Origin: Reinekea thalattae
GTDB lineage: Bacteria; Pseudomonadota; Gammaproteobacteria; Pseudomonadales; Natronospirillaceae
Length of the DNA: 64,000 nucleotides
Assembly: GCF_008041945.1 (NCBI RefSeq)
Contig: NZ_VKAD01000001.1
Span: forward strand, 1,736,001-1,800,000
Direction of reading: 5' to 3'
Part shown: in pieces, positions 18,766 to 27,912 of the stretch
Numbering within the stretch: the stretch's first letter is position 1
Layout of the letters: the number at the start of each line of letters is the position of its first letter
Notes under the pieces: model-generated
The model's database searches: none
What the model was told of the DNA's origin: nothing
The model's input: the letters and a program-made list of their open reading frames with translations, nothing else
Position numbers and translations under genes: made by a program

Positions 18766-21700
18766 TTAGCTGGCATGCAAGTCTTGCAAGCGGTTTACTG
18801 CGGTATCGCCGCGTAACTTCATTGCCATAACCGAGGCTTCTGCACCGGCTAACGTCGTGGTGTAATACACCTTATGTTGCAGTGCGCCTTTACGAATTTC
18901 GGCACTATCAACCATCGATTGGCGACCTTCTGTAGTGTTCATTACATAGGTCACTTCGTCGTTTTTAATCAGATCGACTAAATGCGGACGACCCTCTTTA
19001 ACCTTATTGACAGACTCTGTCGGCAAACCGTTTTCAGTAAAGAATTGCGCCGTACCTTTGGTCGCAACCACTTCAAAACCAAGCGCGGTCAATTCTTTAG
19101 CCATCGACAAGGCTGCGGGCTTATCTTTGCTTTTAACAGAGATGATCACCTTTCCTTGAGTCGGCATAACTGCACCAGCACCTAAAGCGGCTTTGTAAAA
19201 CGCTTCTGGGAAGCTCTTACCAGTGCCCATTACCTCACCTGTCGACTTCATCTCTGGGCTAAGAACCGGATCAACACCATGGAACTTATTAAACGGCATG
19301 ACAGCTTCTTTCACCGAGAAGTAATCGGGAATGATTTCTTTGGTAAAGCCAATTTCAGCAAGCTTTTTACCGATCATGACTTGAGTACCAATTTTTGCAA
19401 GCGAGGTTCCAATGGCTTTAGAGACAAAAGGTACCGTACGTGAGGCTCGAGGGTTCACCTCAATAATGTACAACTTGCCGTCTTGCCAAGCCATTTGCAC
19501 ATTCATCAAACCGATAACATTCAGTTCTAACGCCATGTCTCGAACTTGCGCTCGAATCATATCCTGCGCGTCTTTCGGCAAACTGTAAGGCGGCAATGAG
19601 CAAGCAGAATCTCCGGAGTGAATACCGGCCTGTTCGATGTGCTGCATAATCGCGCCCATCACAACTTGCTCGCCATCACTGACACAGTCGATGTCCATTT
19701 CGATAGCATCATCTAAGAAGTGATCAAGCAATACTGGCGCGTCATTAGAAACCTGCACTGCTTCGTTCATATAGCGTCGCAAGTCATCCTCGCCATAAAC
19801 AATCTCCATGGCTCGGCCACCCAGAACATACGAAGGACGAACAACCAATGGATAACCAATTTGATTGGCAATTGTCACCGCTTCATCCAAGCTTCGAGCA
19901 GTACCGTTTTCAGGCTGCAAGAGACCTAGTTTTTCTACCATGACTTGAAAGCGTTCACGATCTTCGGCGCGATCAATCGCATCTGGACTGGTGCCAATAA
20001 TAGGAGCACCTGCGGCTTCTAAATCTCTCGCTAGCTTCAACGGTGTTTGACCACCGTAGTGAACAATAACACCTGTTGGTTTTTCTAATTCGATAATTTC
20101 CAATACGTCTTCTAACGTCACCGGCTCAAAGTAGAGACGATCCGAAGTGTCGTAATCGGTCGATACTGTTTCTGGGTTACAGTTGACCATAATGGTTTCG
20201 TAACCAGCTTCCTTGGCAGACAAGGCAGCATGAACACAGCAGTAATCAAATTCGATTCCCTGACCAATGCGGTTTGGTCCGCCACCGATAACCATAATTT
20301 TCTGACGATCGGTCACTGCCGCTTCACATTCTTCATCGTAAGATGAATACATGTACGCGGTATCCGATGCGAATTCAGCCGCGCAGGTATCAACCCGTTT
20401 ATAAACCGGTTTAACATCTAACGCCCAACGCTTTTTACGAAATTCTTTTTCAGAAACACCCAGCAATTCAGCCAAACGCGTATCAGAAAAACCTTTGCGT
20501 TTGTATTTGCGCATCACCGATTGAGTGAAGTCTTTCAAACTTAATTGGCCCAGCTGGGCTTCGTCTTTTATCAGATCTTCAATCTGTACTAAGAACCAAG
20601 GGTCGATTGCCGTTAAGGCAAACACATCTTCAATGCTCTTACCCATACGGAACGCATCTGCGACATACCAAATTCGATCTGGCCCTGCTTCTCTTAATTC
20701 GCGCACCAAACTTTCTTCAGCATTGTCGCTATCCAAGTCGAGCATTGGATCAAAACCTGCAGCGCCAACTTCTAAACCACGCAGCGCTTTTTGCATCGAT
20801 TCTTGGAAGTTACGACCAATAGCCATGACTTCGCCAACAGACTTCATCTGTGTGGTTAATCGATCATTCGCTTGTGGGAATTTTTCAAAAGCAAAACGTG
20901 GAATTTTAGTTACCACGTAATCGATACTTGGTTCAAACGACGCGGGTGTTACACCGCCAGTAATGTCGTTTTGCAACTCATCCAAGGTATAGCCGATCGC
21001 CAATTTGGCCGCCACTTTAGCAATTGGGAAGCCGGTCGCTTTTGAAGCTAATGCCGAAGAACGCGATACACGTGGGTTCATTTCAATAATGACCATACGA
21101 CCATCTTTCGGATTAATACCGAACTGGACATTGGAACCGCCAGTTTCTACACCGATCTCACGCAATACCGCGAGCGAGGCGTTACGCATAATTTGGTATT
21201 CTTTATCGGTCAAGGTTTGCGCTGGCGCAACGGTAATGGAGTCACCGGTGTGAATCCCCATTGGATCGAAGTTTTCGATCGAACAAATAATGATGCAGTT
21301 ATCCGCTTTATCACGCACAACTTCCATTTCATATTCTTTCCAACCGATGAGGCTTTCATCGATCAATAATTCGCTGGTTGGTGATAAATCCAAACCACGG
21401 CGACAGATTTGCTCAAACTCTTCTTTGTTATACGCAATGCCACCACCGGTGCCACCCATGGTAAAACTCGGTCGAATAATGGATGGAAAGCCAAGGCCTT
21501 CAACCACTTCCCAAGCTTCTTCCATGCTGTGAGCAATACCTGAACGGGGTGTTTCCAGACCAATCGCTTTCATTGCTTTATCGAAACGATCACGGTCTTC
21601 GGCCTTGTCGATAGTATCGGCATTAGCACCAATCATTTCCACGCCGTACTTTGCCAACACGCCATGCTTTTCTAGATCAAGGGCACAGTTTAATGCGGTT

Positions 21701-21978
21701 TGACCGCCCATGGTCGGCAATAAAACATCCGGCTTTTCTTTGGCGATGATTTTTTCAACTTCTTGCCAAGTAATGGGCTCAATGTAAGTTGCATCGGCCA
21801 TGGCAGGGTCAGTCATAATGGTCGCTGGGTTAGAGTTGACCAAAATAACTCGATAGCCTTCTTCGCGAAGTGCCTTACAAGCTTGCGCGCCGGAGTAATC
21901 GAATTCACACGCCTGACCAATAACGATCGGACCGGCACCTAATATTAAAACGCTTTGAATGTCGGTACGTTTAGGCAT
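18766..21978 (-). CDS. carB: carbamoyl-phosphate synthase large subunit
   Basis: Makes carbamoyl phosphate from ammonia (delivered by CarA), bicarbonate and two ATP, for pyrimidines and arginine. 1070 residues from the chosen ATG, matching E. coli (1073). Two ATP-grasp halves are clear ([10 protein letters not shown] near 24 and [10 protein letters not shown] near 570, each with later VRPS or IRPS segments), followed by the C-terminal MGS-like allosteric domain. The reading frame is open 138 bases upstream, but the family start MPKRTDIQ and an 8-base ATGCCTAA overlap with the carA stop fix the start at 21978. Confidence 0.98.
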   Translation of the reverse strand: MPKRTDIQSVLILGAGPIVIGQACEFDYSGAQACKALREEGYRVILVNSNPATIMTDPAMADATYIEPITWQEVEKIIAKEKPDVLLPTMGGQTALNCALDLEKHGVLAKYGVEMIGANADTIDKAEDRDRFDKAMKAIGLETPRSGIAHSMEEAWEVVEGLGFPSIIRPSFTMGGTGGGIAYNKEEFEQICRRGLDLSPTSELLIDESLIGWKEYEMEVVRDKADNCIIICSIENFDPMGIHTGDSITVAPAQTLTDKEYQIMRNASLAVLREIGVETGGSNVQFGINPKDGRMVIIEMNPRVSRSSALASKATGFPIAKVAAKLAIGYTLDELQNDITGGVTPASFEPSIDYVVTKIPRFAFEKFPQANDRLTTQMKSVGEVMAIGRNFQESMQKALRGLEVGAAGFDPMLDLDSDNAEESLVRELREAGPDRIWYVADAFRMGKSIEDVFALTAIDPWFLVQIEDLIKDEAQLGQLSLKDFTQSVMRKYKRKGFSDTRLAELLGVSEKEFRKKRWALDVKPVYKRVDTCAAEFASDTAYMYSSYDEECEAAVTDRQKIMVIGGGPNRIGQGIEFDYCCVHAALSAKEAGYETIMVNCNPETVSTDYDTSDRLYFEPVTLEDVLEIIELEKPTGVIVHYGGQTPLKLARDLEAAGAPIIGTSPDAIDRAEDRERFQVMVEKLGLLQPENGTARSLDEAVTIANQIGYPLVVRPSYVLGGRAMEIVYGEDDLRRYMNEAVQVSNDAPVLLDHFLDDAIEMDIDCVSDGEQVVMGAIMQHIEQAGIHSGDSACSLPPYSLPKDAQDMIRAQVRDMALELNVIGLMNVQMAWQDGKLYIIEVNPRASRTVPFVSKAIGTSLAKIGTQVMIGKKLAEIGFTKEIIPDYFSVKEAVMPFNKFHGVDPVLSPEMKSTGEVMGTGKSFPEAFYKAALGAGAVMPTQGKVIISVKSKDKPAALSMAKELTALGFEVVATKGTAQFFTENGLPTESVNKVKEGRPHLVDLIKNDEVTYVMNTTEGRQSMVDSAEIRKGALQHKVYYTTTLAGAEASVMAMKLRGDTAVNRLQDLHAS

Positions 21979-23104
21979 TAGCTGCTTTCTCCATGTCTTC
22001 AATGAATTGATCAAATAATGGAGCGACATCGTGAGGCCCCGGGCTTGCTTCTGGATGGCCTTGGAAGCTAAACGCCAACTTATCGGTACGACGAATACCT
22101 TGCAAAGACTGGTCAAATAAAGAGCGGTGCGTCATCTCTAAATTATCCGGTAAGGTCGTTTCATCCAGTGCAAAACCGTGGTTCTGGCTGGTAATCATGA
22201 CTGTTTTTTCAGCAATGGTTTCGACCGGATGGTTGGCTCCGTGATGACCAAATTTCATTTTGATCGACTTAGCACCACTGGCAAGCCCCAACAATTGGTG
22301 CCCAAGGCAGATGCCGAAAACAGGAACAGCGGTTTCTAAGATTTGTTGAATGGCTGTAATGGCGTAATCGCATGGCTCAGGATCACCAGGGCCGTTGGAA
22401 AGAAAAACACCATCGGGTTTCAACGCTAGCACCTCACTGGCCGGAGTCTGTGCAGGCACGACGGTTATACGGCAGCCGCGATCGGCCAACATACGAAGAA
22501 TATTGCGTTTAACGCCGTAATCGTATGCGACAACGTGGTACTTACTGGTATCCGGCTTGGTGTGGCCTTGGCCCAACTTCCAGCTGCCTTCGGTCCACTG
22601 GTACGCTTCACTCACGGTCACTTCTTTCGCAAGATCCATACCTTTTAAGCCCGCAAAGCCACTGGCTAATTCAAGTGCGCGAGCTTCATCGAGATCATCA
22701 CCGGCCATAATGCAGCCATTTTGAGCGCCTTTTTCACGCAAGATACGAGTCAATCGGCGAGTATCGATATCGGCAATAGCCACGACCTTTCGCTCAACCA
22801 AATAGTCTTGCAGTGATTGTTCACTGCGAAAATTACTATGTAGCAATGGCAAGTCACGAATCACCAGACCTGCGGCCCAGACTTGATCAGACTCTTCATC
22901 TTCTGATGTAACACCTGTATTGCCGATGTGAGGATACGTTAATGTTACGATTTGGCGGGCATACGATGGATCAGTCAAAATTTCTTGATAACCGGTCATG
23001 GCAGTATTAAACACCACCTCACCAATTGACTCCCCATTAGCACCAATGCTGATGCCTCTAAAAATACTTCCGTCTTCGAGCGCGAGTATGGCAGGCGTAC
23101 TCAA
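21971..23104 (-). CDS. carA: carbamoyl-phosphate synthase small (glutaminase) subunit
   Basis: Class I glutamine amidotransferase that supplies ammonia to CarB. 377 residues. Catalytic Cys in [11 protein letters not shown] (about residues 266-276) and His-Glu near the end ([13 protein letters not shown]). The start is TTG at 23104: no ATG or GTG is available in a sensible place, and GGGGAAGGGATC directly precedes it as a strong ribosome site. A TTG start may limit translation. An attenuator-like hairpin and a near-consensus promoter lie upstream. Confidence 0.97.
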   Translation of the reverse strand: MSTPAILALEDGSIFRGISIGANGESIGEVVFNTAMTGYQEILTDPSYARQIVTLTYPHIGNTGVTSEDEESDQVWAAGLVIRDLPLLHSNFRSEQSLQDYLVERKVVAIADIDTRRLTRILREKGAQNGCIMAGDDLDEARALELASGFAGLKGMDLAKEVTVSEAYQWTEGSWKLGQGHTKPDTSKYHVVAYDYGVKRNILRMLADRGCRITVVPAQTPASEVLALKPDGVFLSNGPGDPEPCDYAITAIQQILETAVPVFGICLGHQLLGLASGAKSIKMKFGHHGANHPVETIAEKTVMITSQNHGFALDETTLPDNLEMTHRSLFDQSLQGIRRTDKLAFSFQGHPEASPGPHDVAPLFDQFIEDMEKAANA

Positions 23105-23184
23105 GATCCCTTCCCCTTATGAATGAATGGACGATTGAGAGAACTGGCTAAGGCAGACTTGTTATTTAGCGATCTAATATTCGT

Positions 23185-23217
23185 AAAAAAGCGAGATGAA
23201 GATAACCTCACCCCGCT
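23185..23217 (-). promoter_or_regulatory. intrinsic-terminator-like attenuator in the carAB leader
   Basis: On the minus strand AGCGGGGTGA, loop GGTTATCT, TCATCTCGCT forms a 10-bp stem with two G-U pairs, followed directly by six T. It ends about 80 bases before the carA start and nothing upstream on this strand needs terminating, so it sits inside the carAB leader. A tiny frame (ATG CGC AGT TTT AAT ATT TAA) ends just before the hairpin, but it has no clear ribosome site. Attenuation of carAB by pyrimidines through a leader is, as I recall, described in Pseudomonas; its use here is inferred. Confidence 0.7.
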
Positions 23218-23313
23218 CCTTTAAATATTAAAACTGCGCATAGAAAGCACAGCCACTAGTGTTATAAGCTTTTATTAGATGAGCATCCTTTAAAAGCACA
23301 CCGCATCAGCCAA

Positions 23314-23334
23314 TGAGCGTATAAATTACGCTCA
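23314..23334. repeat. 7-bp inverted repeat in the carAB leader
   Basis: TGAGCGT, seven bases, ACGCTCA. It begins a few bases after the expected carAB start of transcription, so it would form a 5' hairpin in the mRNA, or could be an operator. No T run follows it in either direction. Confidence 0.5.
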
Positions 23335-23347
23335 AAAAATTTGCTGA

Positions 23348-23376
23348 ATTCTAATTAAAAGGTGGCAAATTGTCCA
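23348..23376 (-). promoter_or_regulatory. sigma70 promoter of carAB
   Basis: TGGACA (23376-23371), 17 bases, TAGAAT (23353-23348): 5 of 6 matches in each box with ideal spacing. The implied start near 23341 gives a leader of roughly 240 bases containing the inverted repeat and the attenuator. Confidence 0.7.
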
Positions 23377-23519
23377 TTAAATTCGAAGCTCTAGCGAATA
23401 AAGTTAATTTGATGGACTAGGGTCATAAAACAACTCAATATGACAAGCTCGGCCACTGGTCAGCCAGCGTATTTAATGAGACTATCCTGTTGTTCACGGA
23501 TGTTGAGAGGGCAGTTACT

Positions 23520-24275
23520 ATGTCGCAAACAAGCCAAGTCGTCGACACTATAAAAAAAATACTCAGAGAAAAACGCATTACTTACGCGGACGTCGCCGTT
23601 CATTTAGAACTCAGTGAAGCCAATGTAAAACGTATGTTTTCTCGCCGACACTTTACGCTAGAGCGACTAGAAGAAATCTGCACGCTGGCCGAAGTCGACC
23701 TCGAATACCTAATTCAGCGCATGCAAGAAGACTCGAAAATCACCAATGAACTCACTAAAGAAATTGAGACTGAGCTGGTCAGCAACATAAAGCTACTGAT
23801 TATCGCCCAACTGTTAATCAATCGCTGGACCGTAGAAGAGATTCAAGCCGCCTATACTTTCGATGAACTTGAGACCATTCGCCTTTTAGCTCGCCTAGAC
23901 AAGCTCGGCATTATCGAACTACTACCGGGAAATCGAGTAAAAACACTGATCTCGCGACATTTTAAGTGGGTTCACAACGGCCCCGTTCAAAAGTTCTTCA
24001 AACAGCAGGTTGCGCAAGAATTTTTTGACTGCCACTTCAAAACAGAAGCCGGTGAATTGTTGATCTTTAGTTATGGTCAGGTGACTCGGTCATCGAATGC
24101 CCAGTTACAGAAGAGCATGATTCGCTTGGCGCGAGAGTTCGATGACATCTGCAAAGAAGATGCAAAGCAACCTCTAGATCAGACCTATGGCACCGGCATT
24201 ACAATAGCCATGCGGCCGTGGGAATTAAGTGTTTTTAATGAATACCGCCGCGAGCCAAATACTAAGCGTTTTTAA
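23520..24275 (+). CDS. XRE-type helix-turn-helix transcriptional regulator
   Basis: 251 residues. An N-terminal Cro/CI-like helix-turn-helix domain (about 14-65, with TYADVAVHLELSEANVKRMF) is followed by about 185 residues of unknown fold, mostly helical, with no membrane segment and a Tyr-rich C-terminus. Such proteins are common in marine gammaproteobacteria as uncharacterised regulators; target unknown. I take the ATG at 23520, preceded by GAGAGGG, over the TTG at 23490. Its position divergent from carAB makes carAB or itself possible targets, which is inference. Confidence 0.8.
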   Translation: MSQTSQVVDTIKKILREKRITYADVAVHLELSEANVKRMFSRRHFTLERLEEICTLAEVDLEYLIQRMQEDSKITNELTKEIETELVSNIKLLIIAQLLINRWTVEEIQAAYTFDELETIRLLARLDKLGIIELLPGNRVKTLISRHFKWVHNGPVQKFFKQQVAQEFFDCHFKTEAGELLIFSYGQVTRSSNAQLQKSMIRLAREFDDICKEDAKQPLDQTYGTGITIAMRPWELSVFNEYRREPNTKRF

Positions 24276-24367
24276 TCAATGATTTCGCTCTCTGAAATCT
24301 GGCGATTGGTTATGGAATAATAAAAGGAAGCAAAAATAGTTAGATGCAAAACAACACCAAGCTCTAA

Positions 24368-25285
24368 CTAGGCGTGAGTATCTAGGTTAACACCAACTTC
24401 TTGACGCATTTGAGCCTCATAGGCCTGCATAATAGCGTGAGCTGTTTCTTGAGCTCGATTAAAAAATGCATCATTACGCTCGGCCGATTGCTCAGGTTGG
24501 GCGTCATCTGAATCATCAGACTCTGACTCTCTATCTGCTTCAGAATCCTCGACAATCTCTTCACTCGAAAATAGCGAAGTAAACTCAATAGATGATTCAG
24601 TAGCCTCATCAGAAGGTTCTGATGCAGCATTTTCGATTGTCTCTGTACGCATTTCAACCTGTGCATCAATCTGCATTTTTAATGCAATTGAGGCAACTTG
24701 TCGGTCTTGCTCTGAAGGTTCTGCAGGCGCTAGAGCCGCGGCACGCACTGTTCGAGCTTTTGAGATAGTTGCTTCAGGATCACCTGGCACTTCTGCTACA
24801 TCGATAGGAACTTCACCGCTTGTGGCATAACGCTGACCATTAGGGCCGCGGGTATAATCCAAGCTGATCGCACCAGCATATTGACCTCCCACACTCTTAT
24901 GAGCTTGCTCATGCTGGCGAACTTCTTGGTCTCTAGCGGATAGTTTGTCGATGAGCTCCATCTCTGATTGCTCAATCGACTGCTGAACACGAGAAACCTC
25001 TTCCGACTCTACTCGCTGAGTTCCCTCAGTAGGTTCTTCGCTTGTACTTGTCTGTGGCTGGTCTGCGATTGTCTGACTGGATACGCGAACGCTTTGCTCT
25101 GCAGCAACACGACCTGGCTGGCTAATGTGAGTAGCGTTGCTTTCGCTGCTCGAAGATAAGGCTTCAACCGGAGAAAAAACACGATTTTCATTTTCTCGGC
25201 GCTGACGAGTCTCTGCCGCAGGGTCGCTAGACGCTGCAAAAGTGGGGGTTATCGCATTTGGAAACATTCCACTGACAGTAGACAT
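24368..25285 (-). CDS. putative metalloprotease with HEQAH motif (SprA-related / CJM1_0395 type)
   Basis: 305 residues. A low-complexity Ser/Glu/Gln-rich N-terminal third precedes a conserved core (about 112-205) with LSARDQEVRQHEQAH (zinc-protease-like HExxH, His125-Glu126-His129), GGQYAGAISLDYTRGPNG, and a basic helix SKARTVRAAALAP. An acidic, disordered tail follows. This matches, from memory, the SprA-related putative metalloprotease family; activity is unproven. No signal peptide. It follows the miniature rod-like gene by about 90 bases on the same strand, so the two may share a transcript. Confidence 0.75.
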   Translation of the reverse strand: MSTVSGMFPNAITPTFAASSDPAAETRQRRENENRVFSPVEALSSSSESNATHISQPGRVAAEQSVRVSSQTIADQPQTSTSEEPTEGTQRVESEEVSRVQQSIEQSEMELIDKLSARDQEVRQHEQAHKSVGGQYAGAISLDYTRGPNGQRYATSGEVPIDVAEVPGDPEATISKARTVRAAALAPAEPSEQDRQVASIALKMQIDAQVEMRTETIENAASEPSDEATESSIEFTSLFSSEEIVEDSEADRESESDDSDDAQPEQSAERNDAFFNRAQETAHAIMQAYEAQMRQEVGVNLDTHA

Positions 25286-25377
25286 AATGGTTACTCTTTA
25301 ATTGCTTAGCTTCGATCGTTAATGGCTTTCGAATATTAGTGATTTTCCAAACACCAATTAACCTCGAATACCAAGCT

Positions 25378-25602
25378 CTATACTCGAATATCGATAAGCG
25401 TGCCTAGCGTTTCATCGGCAGCTTCGACAACCTTAGCGCTGGCTTTAACATCGGTTTCAGCTTTAAGCTCGTCTGTTCGAGCTTGTACGTAATCATCATT
25501 TTCTGGCTTATTCAATTTAGCCGTTTGATCAGCAGCCTTATTCAATGATTCAACACCGCTTTGAATACCTGACAAACCGACGCTCATTGCAGATTCAATC
25601 AT
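25378..25602 (-). CDS. miniature flagellar rod/hook-like protein
   Basis: 74 residues. The N-terminus (SVGLSGIQSGVESLNKAAD) has the amphipathic pattern of flagellar rod and hook proteins. The C-terminus (SAKVVEAADETLGTLIDIRV) closely resembles the last 20 residues of FlgE/FlgG-type proteins. The large central domain of true axial proteins is absent. Small proteins of this design occur widely in gammaproteobacteria, without an assigned role that I know. Start ATG at 25602 is preceded by CTAGGAGAG; the frame is open 45 bases further up but lacks a site there. Confidence 0.72.
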   Translation of the reverse strand: MIESAMSVGLSGIQSGVESLNKAADQTAKLNKPENDDYVQARTDELKAETDVKASAKVVEAADETLGTLIDIRV

Positions 25603-25822
25603 GATCGCTCTCCTAGATAAAATTAGATTACCGCTTTTACTGTTCATATTTTAGTCAAGCAGGGCGCTTTTGCTGTTATTTTTTGTATATGCGGCTAAAG
25701 TTTTCCGCTTTTTGAACGACAAAAAGCCGACGCCCCATGACTTAACCTCAAAACCCTCTACAATAAGCCCGCTATATATCTGCCCTTAAACCGAACAGTG
25801 ATCAATAACTGGAATTTCCCTT

Positions 25823-26794
25823 ATGAGTCAAAAACACCCTTTTCAGCAGTTAAGCCAAGATCGAATCATCGACTGGCTGGAAACTTTAGGTGTCTATAGT
25901 GACTATCGAATCTACCCTCTGAACAGTTATGAAAACCGCGTATACCGAGTCGGGATAGAAGATGACCAGCCGATTGTCATGAAAATCTACCGACCTGATC
26001 GCTGGTCTAAGCAGCAAATAGAGGAAGAACTGACCTTCACCCAACAACTTTATGATGCAGAGCTGCCCGTCGTGCCTGCACTAGAGTTAGGCAATCAGCG
26101 GCTTCACGAACGAGACGGCTTCTACTTTGCCTGCTTTCCAATGCGCGCTGGCCACGCATTTGAATTAGACAACGCCGATAAACTATACCGTATTGGTCAA
26201 TTACTCGGCCGACTGCATGGCTTAGGTAAACAGCAATCCTTCAATCAACGCAGCCAGCTTTCTTTTATTCAACCTATTCGTGAATCACTGGTGTTTTTCC
26301 AGCATAGCGCTCTTATTCCCGACGACATACGAGACAACTACCTAACAACACTGACTCACTTAGAAAATCTACTGCAACCTTTTGAGAACAGCCTAGCCAA
26401 TGACTCCTTGATTCGCGTGCATGGTGATTTTCATGCTGGCAACATCCTTACGCGTGACGAGAACATCCTGATTGTCGATTTTGACGATACGCTAACCGGC
26501 CCTGCGATGCAGGACATCTGGAAGCTGCTGTCGGGCTCTGACCACGAACAACAGGCACAGCTGTCCGAACTGAGTGAAGGCTACGAACAATTTTTAGAGT
26601 TCCCCAACACTCAACTGAAACTCATTGAGCCACTGCGCACTCGACATATGGTTAACCACAATTTGTGGATTGCTAAGCGTTGGAACGATCCCGCATTTCC
26701 AAAAGCCTTTCCTTGGTATGGCGAGTCACGCTATTGGAGTGAGCATTTACTGGCGCTCAGAGAGCAATGGTCGATTCTGCAAGAACTCATCTAA
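25823..26794 (+). CDS. srkA: stress response kinase A (YihE/RdoA)
   Basis: Cytoplasmic Ser/Thr protein kinase of the aminoglycoside-phosphotransferase fold, known in E. coli to protect against stress-induced death. 323 residues (E. coli 328). Catalytic loop VHGDFHAGNIL (about 203-213) and the metal-binding DFD in IVDFDDTLTGPAMQDIWKLL (about 220-239) are intact; the N-terminal lobe shows YENRVYRVG and VMKIYRP with the ATP-binding Lys. Single gene, convergent with the MarR regulator with 12 bases between stops. Confidence 0.95.
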   Translation: MSQKHPFQQLSQDRIIDWLETLGVYSDYRIYPLNSYENRVYRVGIEDDQPIVMKIYRPDRWSKQQIEEELTFTQQLYDAELPVVPALELGNQRLHERDGFYFACFPMRAGHAFELDNADKLYRIGQLLGRLHGLGKQQSFNQRSQLSFIQPIRESLVFFQHSALIPDDIRDNYLTTLTHLENLLQPFENSLANDSLIRVHGDFHAGNILTRDENILIVDFDDTLTGPAMQDIWKLLSGSDHEQQAQLSELSEGYEQFLEFPNTQLKLIEPLRTRHMVNHNLWIAKRWNDPAFPKAFPWYGESRYWSEHLLALREQWSILQELI

Positions 26795-26806
26795 CTATTT
26801 AAAGCA

Positions 26807-27253
26807 TTAATCCGCCGCTAAATCTGTCAGAGTTCGATAAAGCTTTTCCGTCAACTGCTTCAGCTGGCGAGCTTCGTCTACTTCCATATTCACCCGGCAA
26901 GCCAGAGCCTCAGGAATAGAGGCGGCCTTCTCACGCAAGGCTTGCCCCTCAGCAGTCAACAACAAGCGCTTTTGCCGCGAATCGCTGGCCGATTTGTGTC
27001 GCTGAATCAAACCTTTCGACTCCAAGCGCGCCAACATCGGTGTCAAAGTTCCCGCATCGAATCGAGTATGCTCAACTAAATCCTTAATGATGACATCGTC
27101 TTGCTGCCATAACGACAGCATCACCAAATACTGCGGATAAGTTAGCTCTAAAGCCTCAAGCAAAGGCCGGTAAGAGCGAACTAAAGCATTGGCGGCAGAG
27201 TAAATCGAGTGGCAAATCTGATTCTCTAGCTTTAACTGTTTTGGCGTATCCAT
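26807..27253 (-). CDS. MarR-family regulator of the OhrR/OspR one-cysteine type
   Basis: 148 residues. The pattern LENQICHSIYSA with Cys14, RSYRPLLEALELTYPQYLVML, a winged helix-turn-helix (DAGTLTPMLARLESKGLI) and SDSRQKRLLLT are those of peroxide- or thiol-sensing OhrR-like repressors, where the N-terminal Cys is the sensor. I start at ATG 27253 with GGA close upstream; ATG 27259 is an alternative. It is divergent from a DUF1499 gene, and two matching palindromes lie between them, suggesting self-control and control of that gene. No ohr gene is adjacent. Confidence 0.88.
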   Translation of the reverse strand: MDTPKQLKLENQICHSIYSAANALVRSYRPLLEALELTYPQYLVMLSLWQQDDVIIKDLVEHTRFDAGTLTPMLARLESKGLIQRHKSASDSRQKRLLLTAEGQALREKAASIPEALACRVNMEVDEARQLKQLTEKLYRTLTDLAAD

Positions 27254-27279
27254 AAGCATTCCACTATTTTTGACATTAT

Positions 27280-27291
27280 TTTGCGCGCAAA
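27280..27291. promoter_or_regulatory. operator-like palindrome 1 of the MarR regulator
   Basis: TTTGCGCGCAAA, a perfect 12-bp palindrome preceded by ATTAT. The same block recurs at 27324 with one base changed. It lies 27 bases before the marR-like start. Confidence 0.65.
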
Positions 27292-27323
27292 GCATTGACA
27301 GGTCAACCAGCTTCGCCCATTAT

Positions 27324-27335
27324 TTTGCGCACAAA
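27324..27335. promoter_or_regulatory. operator-like palindrome 2 of the MarR regulator
   Basis: TTTGCGCACAAA, again preceded by ATTAT, one base different from palindrome 1. Centres are 44 bases apart, about four helical turns, so two repressor dimers could sit on one face of the DNA. Confidence 0.62.
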
Positions 27336-27385
27336 CTTTATTAATAACCCTATTTTGAGACCCTCTTATGAAAGGAACTAAGATT

Positions 27386-27835
27386 ATGAGCATTATCGTC
27401 ATCGTACTGGTCGCATTCATCGCGTTGAATGCGCTACGTATCTATATGCAGAACAACCAAACACCAACATTGGGTGTAGAAAACGGACAACTTAAGCCAG
27501 TCAGCAAAAAGCCTAACAACGTCTCCACTCAGGCGGTCGATGAAGCCAAAAGAGTCGAGCCATTAGCGATGAAGGGCTCAATAGAAGAAACCATGCAAGC
27601 ATTAAAGTCAGCGGTTGAAAGCTACGGCGGCGCGAACATTGAGACAGAGACAGGCAACTACCTCTATGTCATTTTTACTACCGCCCGTATGAAATATCAC
27701 GATGACGCAGAATTCTGGATTGACGAAGCAAAGGGTGTTGTTCATTTCCGCTCTGCCAGTCGCGCGGGTTATTCAGATATGGGACTCAATCGTAAACGTT
27801 ATGAGGAGCTAGCTGAACTTTACTCAAGTCTGTAG
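27386..27835 (+). CDS. DUF1499-family protein, membrane-anchored
   Basis: 149 residues: an N-terminal membrane segment (SIIVIVLVAFIALNALRIYM), a linker, then a domain with ETMQALKSAVESYGGANIETE, YLYVIFTTARMKYHDDAEFW and IHFRSASR-like RSASRAGYSDMGLNRKRYEEL, the usual DUF1499 blocks. Function unknown; the likely location is the inner membrane with the domain outside. I choose ATG 27386 because AAAGGA precedes it; ATG 27368 lacks a site. Divergent from the MarR-type gene over twin palindromes, so its expression may respond to oxidants. Confidence 0.8.
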   Translation: MSIIVIVLVAFIALNALRIYMQNNQTPTLGVENGQLKPVSKKPNNVSTQAVDEAKRVEPLAMKGSIEETMQALKSAVESYGGANIETETGNYLYVIFTTARMKYHDDAEFWIDEAKGVVHFRSASRAGYSDMGLNRKRYEELAELYSSL

Positions 27836-27912
27836 GTCAAATTATCCGACTATACTGAAAATTTAGTCAGTCAAACTCATAACCTTTACTCACTAATAAC
27901 AATGGAAATAAC

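Larger units (their letters stand above)
23105..23519. other. divergent control region between carA and the XRE regulator
   Basis: 415 bases. It contains the carAB promoter, a 5' inverted repeat and the attenuator listed separately. I looked for an arginine-repressor box and found no convincing one. No clear promoter for the plus-strand regulator could be chosen. No gene seen. Confidence 0.6.

Noticed and set aside
21979-22116. N-terminal extension of carB
   Set aside because: It runs through carA in another frame; the family start and the ATGCCTAA overlap fix the shorter form.
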